Source: Nageia nagi (Eukaryota > Pinophyta). Taken from it: a DNA stretch of 64,000 bases. The notes below the pieces were generated by a model, which had not been told where the DNA came from, ran no database searches, and was given only the letters and a program-made list of their open reading frames with translations. How positions within the stretch are numbered: position 1 is the first letter of the stretch; each line of letters begins with the position of its first letter. Location of the stretch: NCBI GenBank assembly GCA_050084985.1, contig JBITNC010000001.1, positions 196,230,001-196,294,000 of the forward strand, read 5' to 3'. This document shows positions 1-10,101 of this stretch, piece by piece. The translations under genes were made by a program, and so were the position numbers.

Positions 1-14
1 TCAAGTTTACTTAC

Positions 15-476
15 CTTGTCATAACTAGATGACAATGTAACGATGAGCTTCGCTCCGGAATCGGAAACCTGCTTCTCGATTTCGGAAGCATGAGCAGAAG
101 GATTGGCTCCAGAAAACACTGCTCCAGCCCACATTATTCCCAAGGCAATGATGGGATACTCTATCATGTTTGGAAGCAGGACGAGAACCACATCACCTTT
201 TTTGGTGCCCAGAGTCCGAACCAAAGATATTGCAAATTTCTTGGTGAGGGAGACAACTTCAGCATAGGTATATTTTTTACCATTTGAGGCCTCCACTACA
301 GCAACTTTATCTGCGTATCGATCATCAGTATTTGCATTCCCAAGAACGAATTGGGGAAGACTCATATTCTGTGGAACTGCAACTGGTGGAAATTGGCTGC
401 GGAATATAATCTCCTCCTCATCTTGTACAAGATTTTGGTCTCCCATGTTTGAATACGAATGAATGGCCTCCACCAT
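15..476 (-). CDS. Acyl-CoA synthetase, ACOS5/4CL-like, first exon (partial gene)
   Basis: First coding exon of an AMP-binding acyl-CoA synthetase. The open frame gives 154 codons from the ATG at 476 and ends at AAG followed by a consensus donor GTAAGT (14-9), so the intron is phase 0 and the rest of the gene lies left of the window. Recognisable N-terminal blocks are EEIIFRSQFPPVAVP, then KKYTYAEVV, then PNMIEYPIIALGIMWAGAVF and SGANPSAHASEIEKQ. The SGANP and EYxIIALGIM blocks fit the ACOS5 / 4CL-like-1 branch (medium- and long-chain fatty acyl-CoA synthetase of sporopollenin synthesis, pollen wall) better than classical 4-coumarate-CoA ligase; that is family knowledge recalled, not a search. 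A second in-frame ATG at 446 has a better context (AAACATGGG) than the one at 476 (TGCATGG) and may be the true start. No stop or frameshift is seen. The AMP-binding P-loop and catalytic residues lie in later exons outside the window. Confidence 0.85.
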
Positions 477-521
477 GCAGTAGAGAAACGATAATTGCAG
501 AGGCTTCCACGCATGCTGTGA

Positions 522-529
522 TTATATAT
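522..529 (-). promoter_or_regulatory. TATA box of the ACOS5/4CL-like gene
   Basis: On the minus strand this reads ATATATAA. It lies 46 bases upstream of the ATG at 476 and 76 upstream of the ATG at 446. With usual plant TATA-to-start spacing, transcription would begin near 490-500, leaving a very short leader to the first ATG and about 50 bases to the second, which mildly favours the second start. Confidence 0.5.
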
Positions 530-731
530 GTATGAATGTTGGCCTACTTGAGTTAATCTGACTCGGAGGGCACAATGTTGGCATGAGACATTCATGCCTG
601 AAATATGTATTACAAAAAAAAAGGGGGGAGAAGAGGGAATTGTGGAGAAGAGGTTTTTACAGGGAGAAAGGAGGAAGAAATCTGTGAGAAATTGCCAAAA
701 AACAGAAACAAAGGTAGACGGTGTGAACTGG

Positions 732-741
732 ATTGGTTGGT
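732..741 (-). promoter_or_regulatory. AC-element-like MYB site joined to CCAAT
   Basis: The minus strand reads ACCAACCAAT. ACCAACC is the AC-II element bound by R2R3-MYB factors in phenylpropanoid and related promoters, and it overlaps a CCAAT box. It sits about 200 bases upstream of the TATA box. The motif is short and could occur by chance, but the location and gene type fit. Confidence 0.35.
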
Positions 742-1260
742 TCATGCCAAAGACATTCTGCATGCCTATTATGCTGGACAAGAATGAATGACGACACACC
801 CTCCATTTATTTTTAGTAGGTACTCTTTAGGAAAAGAAATGAATCTTTGCATATTATTTGACATTCATTTATTACATGTCAGATTTTGTTTATCATATAT
901 TTAATAGGAGAAATAGTAGGTCTAGACATCTAAAATAGTGTTTTCTATATACTTTTGTTGTTTAATTTAGTTAATATGATTTCTATATAATTGTATTATT
1001 TTTTATAATTTAAGGTAAAATATTTTAATTCATAGAATAATTTTCTAAACTCTTTCATAACAGGTTATCAAAAGTATTTTTATTTGAATATTAAATATAT
1101 CGAATAATGATCAAAAAATTATTTAATTAAAATAGTTTTTACTTTTTTTCATCATCTTGTTAATTTATTAATAATTTTAATGCATATCTTTAGTTTTTCT
1201 TTTTAAAAAAATTTGATATACATATAATATTCAGTTATCGTTTTATATTTAGTGAAGTTT
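742..1260. other. Gene-free upstream flank
   Basis: AT-rich sequence upstream of the acyl-CoA synthetase gene. No open frame with coding character and no recognisable repeat. It ends where similarity between the two copia LTRs begins. Confidence 0.5.
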
Positions 1261-1865
1261 TGTGAATATAGATGAATGTAAAAGTAATAAAAATTTAACA
1301 CGAAGCTTAAAAATGATGAAATAGAAGATCAAAACAAAATACGAATTACAAAAAATGTTATGTGGTGCATTAAAGACTAGGCAAAATATACTAAAATACT
1401 ATTTTTTAGAGGTGAAAATGAAGTACTTGACATAAAATAAATAGGGCATGCGATATACACATGGAAAGTGCTTGGTAAGTCCTTTCCAACGGTGTATCAT
1501 GGTCAACAAATGGAGCAGCACAAACAAAAAAGATATTAAGCTCCAAAGTATGTTGTTCATACTATTTTTTAAATTTTGACTACATAATGCTAGAAAACTA
1601 GCAGACTAGGAAAAATGGATTTTTCAACTTGAATTCATGTTACACACTCTAATTACTTATTATAATACAATACAATAGATATTAATCTATCTAAGACTAA
1701 TAGACTAAATAATATAAGTTGTTACATGAATAGTAATAGTCTACAACAGGTACAAGTTGAAATATTCCTATAGTTACAAAATTAAATATTCTATAGTTAC
1801 AAAATGAGGAACAAATTCATTTTGCTAACTTGGAAATGCCACATGGTTAGCATCATATTCCAACA
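1261..1865 (-). repeat. 3' LTR of copia A
   Basis: Aligns along its length with 3731-4468, for example the shared stretches gactacataatgctagaaa and ttgaattcatgttacacac. Just inside it, the minus strand reads ATGGGAAAGCA before TGTTGG, a plausible polypurine tract. The boundary at 1865 is well supported; the start is approximate. Confidence 0.7.
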
Positions 1866-3205
1866 TGCTTTCCCATGATGCTTAGAGGGATCACAAGTGA
1901 GTTTCTTAGCTTCACAAATTGAGCTTTAGCCACACCTTTAGTAAATATATCAGCTAGTTGATCATGTGTGTTGCAATATCTTAATTCAACCTATTTATTT
2001 TTCATCATATCACAGATGAAGTGATATTTCATATCAAAATGCTTATACTTTATATGGTGGACAAGATTTTTTACCAAATGAATGGCATTCATGTTGTCAT
2101 AAAAATGATGGTGGGACCACTTTGTTTCTCACCTATCTTCTCTAACACTTTCTTGAGCCATAAAGCCTTAGTAGAAGTTGTTGTAACTATAATGTATTCA
2201 ACCTTAGTAGAAGAATGAGCTATTAATCCTTATTTTCTTGAACTCCAAGTGATCAGTTCATATCTAAGAGAAAAATAATTTCTAAATGTGGACTTATGGT
2301 CATCCAAATTGTTAACCCAATATGAATCACTAAAGCCAACTAGTGTCATCTCTTCACTAGGAAAATAATGTATGCCAAATTCAACACTACCTTTAACATA
2401 CCACAAAATTCTTTTAGTAGCCTTTAAATGTAAATATGACTCATTCATATGTCTAGACATAAATGAGACAACATGTGCAACATCTGGTCTAGTATTTGTG
2501 AGAAACATCAATCTCCCAATAATGCTCTCATAATTCTTCACATTCACCTTTTTCAGCCCCATCATCTTTACATAACAACTCACCATGTGCAATGGGAGTA
2601 GGGACTAGTTTACAGTTGTCCACATCATAATTCTTCATCATATCCTTTACATATTAGGTTTGATAAAATGAAGATTTTTCCCTTTTCTATGGTGCACCTC
2701 CATTCAAAGAAAGTAGTACATCAATAATAAATCCTTCATATCAAACTAACTCATCATGGTAACCTTAAAAATTGCATTCAAATTAGAACTACTACCCATA
2801 TAAATCAAGTCATAAATATACAAATAAATAAGCAAAATATCATCACCTTATTTCTTGAAGTACACAATGGGTTAACTTTTACTTCTCTTGAAGCCACTAC
2901 ATTGAAAATATCCATCAATTCTATTGTACCAAACCCTTGGGGATTCATTAAGGCCATACAAATACTTCTTCAAATTGTACACATGATTTTATTTACCTTT
3001 AACCTCAAAACCTTAGGTTGCTATACATATACTTTCTCATCCAAATAACCATTCAAAAAGCTATCGATACAAAAGTTTCTTCATAGTCAATTTACCTTTT
3101 TATGAATCCTCTAACTACAAGCCTAGCCTTATATCTCTTAATGCTACCATCACAATTATACTTGGTCTTATAAACCTACTTAGAATGCACACCTTTCTTT
3201 TGCTT
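1866..3205 (-). pseudogene. copia A reverse transcriptase and RNase H remnant
   Basis: Minus-strand translation in broken frames gives copia RT blocks in order: KYNCDGSIKRYKARLVVRGF near 3100-3180, then the YGLNESP.VWY block near 2920-2960, then the active-site region near 2806-2820, where the usual YVDD reads Y-I-Y-D (first catalytic Asp codon now TAT). The longest open piece (2230-2592, 120 codons) covers SIIGRLMFLTNTRPDVAHVV, the conserved start of the RNase H segment; RNase H continues to about 1870 with EYIIVTTTSTKALWLKK and a D-I-F-T-K block. Many stops and frameshifts. Confidence 0.8.
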
Positions 3206-3595
3206 TACATAATATTTACCAACACTTTCAAACTCTTTCATTCTTAAATTTTTAAACTCTTTTTTAAGAGTTTGCAACTTCACTTGCTTGGCTTGGTCAG
3301 TCCCTTAGTAACCATATTGCAAGGCCTTCCATGCACCAATAACTATTTTACAACCTTTTATTCTTGGAAAAATACTTTTATCTAAGGCTAATTGAACATG
3401 GTAGAGAGTCAAGTAATTATTTTATTTTTTCTTCCTTGTTATTCTATCTGCTACTACAAGAGTGCTCCAATCTATTAGTTATGTGTAACCATATTCTACA
3501 ATATTTCAAATACCTTTAACTATTAGTAAATTCTTCATCTTAATACTCCAGTATTCATAATCAGCTCCATCAAACTTACGGATTGACAATGAGTT
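3205..3595 (-). pseudogene. copia A gag N-terminal remnant
   Basis: The minus strand gives IRKFDGADYEYWSIKMKNLL near 3540-3590, the conserved start of copia gag, then QVKLQTLKKEFKNLRMKE near 3230-3290 from the gag helical region. Frames are interrupted. The remnant passes directly into RT sequence near 3205, marking an internal deletion of the rest of gag, protease and integrase. Confidence 0.75.
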
Positions 3596-3730
3596 AGTGT
3601 TGTTAGTCACTACACCCAACAAATAAAGATCCTCTAATAATCCTTATAATATAACTTAATAAATGATTAGTAAGATCACATGTGACTTTAACCCTCCAAT
3701 CGCATAAGTCTCTTATATAAAATATTATTT

Positions 3731-4120
3731 TGTAAACATAGATAGAAGAGAAAGCAATAAAAGCTTAATACAAAAAAACATTAAGGATACCTCAATGTAC
3801 TAAAAAATGATGAAATAAAGGACCAAGATTAATCAAAAATTCATAACAATTTTAGAATAGATTCTACACAATAATGGGTGTTCAAAAATCTTTACTTCAC
3901 AAAAAATACCAACTATATAAAATGTTATGAGGTGCACTAAGGATTGAGCAAAATAGATGGAAAAATGATTTTCAAAGGTGAAAATGAAGCTCTTAACATA
4001 AACAAAGTAGGGAATGAGATATATGGATGGAAATTTTTTGGTAGGACCTTCCCAATGGTGTATCATATTCAACGAGTAAAGAAATACAAAAAAGATATTA
4101 AGCTCCAAAATAGATTGTTT

Positions 4121-4189
<69 letters not shown>

Positions 4190-4468
4190 AGACTACATAA
4201 TGCTAGAAAGCACAACATGCTAAGAAAAAGGAATTCTTTACCTTGAATTCATGTTACACACTCTAATTACTTGTTATATTGTAATATAATAGATATATTA
4301 ATATATCTAATACTAACAAGCTGAAGAATTTAAGTTGTTACATGAAGAGTAACACTCTATAACAATTACAAGATGAAATATTTCTATAGTTACAAACTAA
4401 AATATACTACATTTACAAAATGAGGGAAACATTCATTTTGTTAACATGGTTAATATCATATTTCAACA
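3731..4468 (-). repeat. 5' LTR of copia A
   Basis: Partner of the 1261-1865 LTR, lengthened mainly by a 60-base A run. The open frame at 3944-4129 is LTR sequence and not a gene. Confidence 0.7.
4128..4187. repeat. Poly(A) tract, 60 consecutive A
   Basis: Unbroken run of A inside the 5' LTR of copia A. The matching position in the other LTR (about 1562-1575) is only a short T/A-rich stretch, so the run grew after the element inserted. Confidence 0.95.
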
Positions 4469-5989
4469 CATAGTTCATAGAAGTTGTATAAGCCTTGATT
4501 TTCATAATATTTTTTACAATTAGAGAATCTTAATTAAATTATTGGAAGTTTGTTATAGTACTTTTAGAATAGTCAGAATAGTCTTCATTATAATATTTTT
4601 ATATTTTTGCATTATCATCATATCAAATCAATATTTAATTAATATATTTTAATTCTTTTGATTTTTATTCCATAAATAAAGAACTTAAGATTTAACCACT
4701 TATAAAGAAAAATCTCTTGAAATACACTTGCTAACCTAGGTGGCTCTAACATATTCCTACTTGTTCAAAGGTGTATGTCAAATGATATTTATAAAGGAAT
4801 CAAGAAACAAAAATAAAAATTAAGTTAAAATAAATAATAATAAATAAATACCATGCTTATCACTTTTGATCTTTTATGATATATGCACTTACATTTTGTA
4901 TACCCTTGTCATTATTATAGTATATTGTATTAATTAACTAGATTAAATTATGTTACTTATGCAACTTTTACATAAGATATACTAATGAACTCATCATCCA
5001 TTTGACCTTTTTTTATATTTCTTTTTATAATTCAAGGCTTAACTATTATGATGAACATAAACTATTAAAATATTTTTTAATTTTTTAATAGTTAATCATT
5101 TGCTTTTTATTTATTACAAAAAGATATTAAAAAACATTAAAAAAAATATCTTCTGGTGTTGATGTTTCACTTATTCAAAACTTTTTTTATCTTAGTACAA
5201 AATCTTGATTAGAGAAATGAATTAATGAAAAAAAAACTATCTTTTTTATACAAAGTGATCTGTAAAACTCAAGAAGCCATGTTATTCATGATTTCATCAA
5301 ATATAGAATTTTTAATTTAGATTTCATTAACAAATTGCACCAATAAAGGATTGTTGGTGGTTAAAAAATTACAGAGATAGGCCATTGGTGGTCCTCTTTA
5401 TGTAGAGTTTATTTTTGAAATTAAGAGTGCAATTGTAGAATACTAAAAGAATTCTAAAACAATACTAAAAATGATAAGATTTCATAAAAAATAACATAGC
5501 CATATTTATATTGGTTCCTCCTAATGTGGAAGTACATCCAATTTAATCATCTCTTCTTCATAATGGGGATCAAATGATGATTACAAATTGTAAGAATATG
5601 GACATAACATTGTCAAAAAAAAATCTTTTTCAACTTGCAACCTCCTTGAATTCTTCTTAAATCAGATCTGAATCTTTAATTAACAAGAATAAAGCTTCAA
5701 TAATCCCATAGAACTATCAAAACACCTTCAACAAGCTTACAAATGGTGTGCCAATGGAATATCTAGAAGTTTCTAATCCTTCAACTTTTAAAAAATTAAC
5801 CAAACTATTTTAACTTTCCTCAAAACTACTACAACAAATAGACCATTAGTGGTCAAAATATGATAAGAAAAGGACCATTGGCAATCTTCTTCTTGCACTA
5901 CCTAGTCACCAAACTTCATGGGCATGTCTAATTTCTAGCATGAATACTGATGGTGATGATCTCCACTCCTAAAATAAAACTTCAAAAAT
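4469..5989. other. Gene-free AT-rich stretch
   Basis: No coding region recognised. A piece around 4735-4800 resembles 26030-26100 (both contain cctacttgttcaa), so part of it belongs to an unnamed dispersed repeat. Short phrases such as accattagtggtc and gccattggtggtcc recur between 5360 and 5890. Confidence 0.5.
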
Positions 5990-6850
5990 GACCCTTTTTA
6001 TATAACACCTCCATAATGAGGAGACTTTTTATTTTCAAAAAATTAATTTAGAATAAGATGAGGAAAAAACTTTCCAACTTTGGTACTATCATACCATTTG
6101 GCTTTATTAGGGAATCTTCCCTTCAACCCAATAAACCAAATTTCTTATTTCCCCCTCCTTATATGAACCTTGTTTTGTAAAATTGATTATTCAACCAATG
6201 CATTCATAGTATGAGGAACTAAATCATCAATTGATAGTGAAACTTGATTACCTGCATATTCTTCTTTAATCAACATGAATGGATAAAAAAAATTCAAGTT
6301 ATCCACATTCATAAGTACTTAAATATTTATGTAAGTAGTTAAGTCCAACCTAAAAGTATTTTCACTCACTTGCTCCATAAGATGAAATGATCCATACCTG
6401 ATTGATTTAACTTCTTGTTTGGTCTTGCAACTTTTCTTTGCTGAGCAACAACCATACTTGGTGTTCAACTTAAAACTTATGATCAACTCTATGCTTGTCA
6501 TGTATAAACTTGTAATTTGATTGACTTGCTTGAATTTTATCTTGAAATTTCAAATTAACTTGCATAATCTTATCAATGAAAATTTTAGCTTATTTTTCTT
6601 ATTTCAAAATGAAAACTTATTTGCCACATTATTGCTAGAAAATGCAATCAAAAGGTGATGGAGGAAGATAATCAAAATATGTCTCAAATAGTGCTTTGTT
6701 CATAGAAGTATTGATGGTGTATATTAATGATTGTCAATCCAAGAAGGGAGCTTGTGAGGTGCTATGTAATGTATATGCACAACAAGTTTTATCTTAATGA
6801 TGTTATCCTACTTGTTCTTTTCCCAAAGCTTGAGGTAGAGATTCATAATA
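5990..6850 (-). pseudogene. Ty3/gypsy integrase C-terminus with chromodomain-like end (fragment)
   Basis: Minus strand, broken frames. From upstream to downstream: PPSPFDCIF (6620-6660), IMQVNLKFQDKIQASQSNYK (6510-6570), KSIRYGSFHLMEQV then FRLDLTTYINI (6319-6400), a block with YPFMLIKEEYAGNQ (6230-6300), and finally IWFIGLKGRFPNKAKW with FFPHLI near 6040-6140, which resembles the W-K-G core and the PxL end of a retroviral-type chromodomain. This is a different gypsy branch from elements E1-E3. The integrase core is absent upstream of about 6850. Dead fragment. Confidence 0.65.
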
Positions 6851-8195
6851 GAACTTAGCCATTACATGATTATTACTATGAAAGAAAATATGCAAAACAA
6901 GAAGTATTCAGAGATAGTAAACTCACTTATAAGAAAATAAGGAATGTGGTAAGAAAATGCCCATAGGAAATAAGAACATGAAATGATAACAAGAAATAAT
7001 ACATGACATAATATAGTAGTTTACTCTTGCATAGAATAAGCACTACCATAGTAAGAAAATGTCAAACCTAACTACAATGCCTCTTAGGATGATTCCTTTC
7101 TAGTCTAGCAAGGGACCTCCATTGGACTTTCAAAAAATATCCTAATGGTGTTACCTTACAAAATAAAGATCAGAGAATTAGATATGCAAAAATACTAATT
7201 GTATTGCTATAACATAGTCATGCAATAGATAATTACAAAAATAGTAATTGTATTGCTAAAATATCCTAATGTTGTTACCTTATTATTATAGAATCTCCTT
7301 ATTTTCTATGCAAGAGTATGTATTTTCTTATTCATTTGTAGGTAGAATCACTTCACAAGGCAATCATACAAATCAAGGGTCCTAATTATCTAGATCATGG
7401 AGGTGTAAGAATATATTTTTCTTATAAATTTATACCATTTTCTTATTTTTCCAATAAAATAAATATATTGATGCTCCTCTTCATCCTCTCATTCTTCTAT
7501 TATTACTATTCATGATCTTATTTTTTCAAGCATTGATTTTGGCAAGTCCCTTTTTAATCAAAATTTCCTTAGTTGAATATAATTATAGATCAATATATGA
7601 CAATACTTCATTATGTGTTTTCTTATCATACATTTGATTTAATTAATTTATCTTCATTATCTTGCAAAGAAATCTTATAAGAATGTAATATTTCTCTTAA
7701 ACGTTTAGAGGTATAATAATATCTCTTTTGATTTTCTTTGTCCACTACCTTCTCCAAGAATTGTTATTCTCCAAATAATCAACTACATTTGGCCCTAACT
7801 ATTGATGTAAAAACATTTAATTATCAAATTATATTATTCTTTATGAAGGTATTTGGAATGAGTTATGTATCATTTTTAAAACTTGTTTTCTTTCCTTAAT
7901 TATCTACCTCACATATCCCTTGATCAGAAGATTACATCCTACTATATAATTCGATATAAAATATCCTTTATAAAATTTGATATTTAATATTAATGTCCAT
8001 AAATGACCAAAAAAGTATCAATGGGATTATAAAAGAGCATATATAAGAGAAACATAACAATTCCTAAAGTGAATCCAATGAGTGAAAATGAAGAGGAGAC
8101 AAAGAAAAGTCTCCATAATGACATATCCAACAAATTATTTTGTAATAATAGGAGTTGGTATGTGAAGGATCAAGAGGCTTCCCTAATATTCAAGG
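6851..8195. other. Gene-free stretch with a small inverted-repeat element
   Basis: No coding region recognised. It contains the terminal-inverted-repeat candidate at 7022-7318 and a short internal duplication around atatcctaatg.tgttacctt (near 7140 and 7260). The rest is unremarkable AT-rich DNA. Confidence 0.5.
7022..7318. mobile_element. Possible MITE (terminal inverted repeats)
   Basis: The left end reads tactcttgcatagaataag (7022-7040); the reverse complement of the right end (7297-7318) reads tactcttgcatagaaaataagg. That is about 19 matching bases with a two-base gap, enclosing about 297 bases without coding capacity. No convincing target duplication beyond a possible TA. The superfamily cannot be assigned. 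Confidence 0.35.
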
Positions 8196-8760
8196 CTAAA
8201 AAGATGCCCATGATTTTGCAATAAGAAAGAGAACCCCTTTTGGGTTTTTTAGTGGTTGCATAATGTTGGGTAACCCTTCTAGTGTCATAAGGAACCCTGG
8301 TGCATTTTCAATTCTCAATCTCCTACAATTGGGAAAAGGATACAATAAATTTGGAACCAATTGTGCATCTAGATTTACAAGTGAATAAGCTTTATTTGAG
8401 GTGAAAGGCTTCCCAAATATAAAGCATGATGCATTTCTAATCTTCATATGGGGGGTTGTTGATCCTAAGCATACTATTTTTTTAATCTTATCCCATATAT
8501 TTGTTGTAGAAGATATTACTTAACAACCTATTTTCTTTAATCTTCATAGTTTGACACCAAGGGCTATGTCCATTTATAAGAGCTTCCTAAAACCTATCTC
8601 TCCTCTCTTACTAATACAAACTTTATTCCAACCCCCCAAGTGGAATTCTATTTTGTGATCACTACCCTTGCCTATGAATATCCTAAATAATTAAACACTT
8701 AGAACATCCATATCAAAATCTATAAATGAAAAAATACATTGAGATTGTAGGTACTTAAAA
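8196..8760 (-). pseudogene. Non-LTR (LINE) reverse transcriptase C-terminal fragment
   Basis: The minus strand between about 8760 and 8540 reads in broken frame FIGKGSDHKIEFHLGGWNKV, then CISKRGEIGFRKL and MDIALGVKL. This matches the conserved plant LINE stretch between reverse transcriptase and the zinc-binding domain (W-G-x-G..KIH....W..VC.PK..GGLG.R). Downstream an 83-codon open frame (8447-8196) starting MKIRNASCFIFGKP probably continues the same protein but is too diverged to place. No 3' tail or target duplication was found. Confidence 0.6.
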
Positions 8761-10101
8761 TGCAACCTTCATTGACGTTGGTTGTTTGACATAGCTAATA
8801 AGCCCTTTCATTTAAAATTATGATATAATATTGATAATTTCAATAATAAAGCTCTAATTTCTTAATTAATGGTTGACTATCTTCGAGGGAAAGCTCATAT
8901 TCTAAATGTTTCTTACATGAGAAGAATATAACAACCCATTTAATAAAAGCATGTGGATGAATGCATAAGAGCTCATACTCTTGAAGAATTTTTATTCTTT
9001 ATTCTTATTATATTATCACTCTTTTCATCTTGTTAGTAAGCATAATGTGCATTTTTTATTCCCATCAAATATTTAACATACATAAATTGTTCACTTGTTG
9101 TCTTGTTCCTAAATCATACAAGTCACATCTAGGTATAACAACATTGCAAGAATTATTATAATATTTTTCAAGACAACCATAGCATTTTTCATGCAACTAC
9201 AGAAACCTTGAAACAATATTAGATGATTATCATGATGTTCATAATACATCTTTAGATTTCTACTTTCTTGTCATGTCAAATTAAGTTTTTATTATTAAAT
9301 TTTTTTTTATTTTGAATTTTTAAATTAAAAAAACTTAAAATATAATCATTCATCAAAATCGAACCAATTTAAAAATGACTCTCATATTTAATATTATAAG
9401 ATTGAAAAAATAAATTAATAAGAAATCAAATATCAAAGTTAAAACCATAACCTGAAAGATGGATTAATAAAGTAATTTCCATAATAAAATTCCAACATTA
9501 AATTTGTTCAGTGTAAACTAAAAATCTAAACACCCACTCTTAAAACGACTAAGAACAGAAAAAATCAAATAAAAGCAAATGCAATTCACAAGTAGTATCA
9601 CGGATTCACGAATATCATATTTGCCTTACCGTTACATCACTTCACATTTCGTTACCTTGACTAATATGTTAACTAATTTTTTATTACTATCGATTCATAA
9701 TATGTTTCAAAGAGAATTTGAAGTGCTAATTTTCCAGATTGAATAGAAAAACAAATTTAGGTGTTTGGAGACTTCTGTCTACAAAGCACTTGATTTATAC
9801 TTTTCAACCATACCAAATTTTAGGTGCTAATAAGGTCAGAATCTCAAAGAAACACCATACCAAAATTTATCATGAAAATTAGTACAAGTAATTTAAAACA
9901 ATTTGGATAAGTATTGTTTACAAGAATTTAATTAAAAGAGAACTAATGTTTGCAGTACTGCTTTATGTACGAGAGAAAATGAATGAACAGCAGCAGAGTA
10001 TGTAGCTGAGCTGAAACTTGATGACCATGTGTCACTTGGCAGTGAAGATTCACATAATAATGAGAAATTTAACGTCGGGGGTTTTGGTTTGTAACTAGGT
10101 C
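8761..10101. other. Gene-free flank downstream of the PPR pseudogene
   Basis: AT-rich, no recognised coding region, RNA gene or repeat. The end nearest 10101 would be the 3' untranslated region of the former PPR gene. Confidence 0.5.

Larger units (their letters stand above)
1261..4468 (-). mobile_element. Ty1/copia retrotransposon, internally deleted (copia A)
   Basis: Two direct repeats (1261-1865 and 3731-4468) flank remnants of copia gag and reverse transcriptase/RNase H on the minus strand. Both LTRs end on the plus strand in ttccaaca or tttcaaca, so each starts TGTTG.AATATGAT in the element's own sense, a typical copia LTR start. Gag sequence runs straight into RT sequence near 3205, so protease and integrase are missing. 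The inner edges of the LTRs (TG at 1261 and 3731) are estimated from where the similarity begins; no tRNA-Met PBS and no matching target duplication survive. The element is dead. Confidence 0.8.

Noticed and set aside
90-287. Plus-strand open frame in the first 300 bases
   Set aside because: Antisense shadow of the ACOS5-like exon.
362-799. 145-codon minus-strand open frame overlapping the ACOS5-like exon
   Set aside because: It runs through the promoter in a different frame from the exon; the exon frame has strong family similarity and a splice donor.
3944-4187. Processed gene copy ending in a long poly(A) tail
   Set aside because: The A run sits in the middle of an LTR whose partner continues on both sides; the 61-codon open frame there is also LTR sequence.
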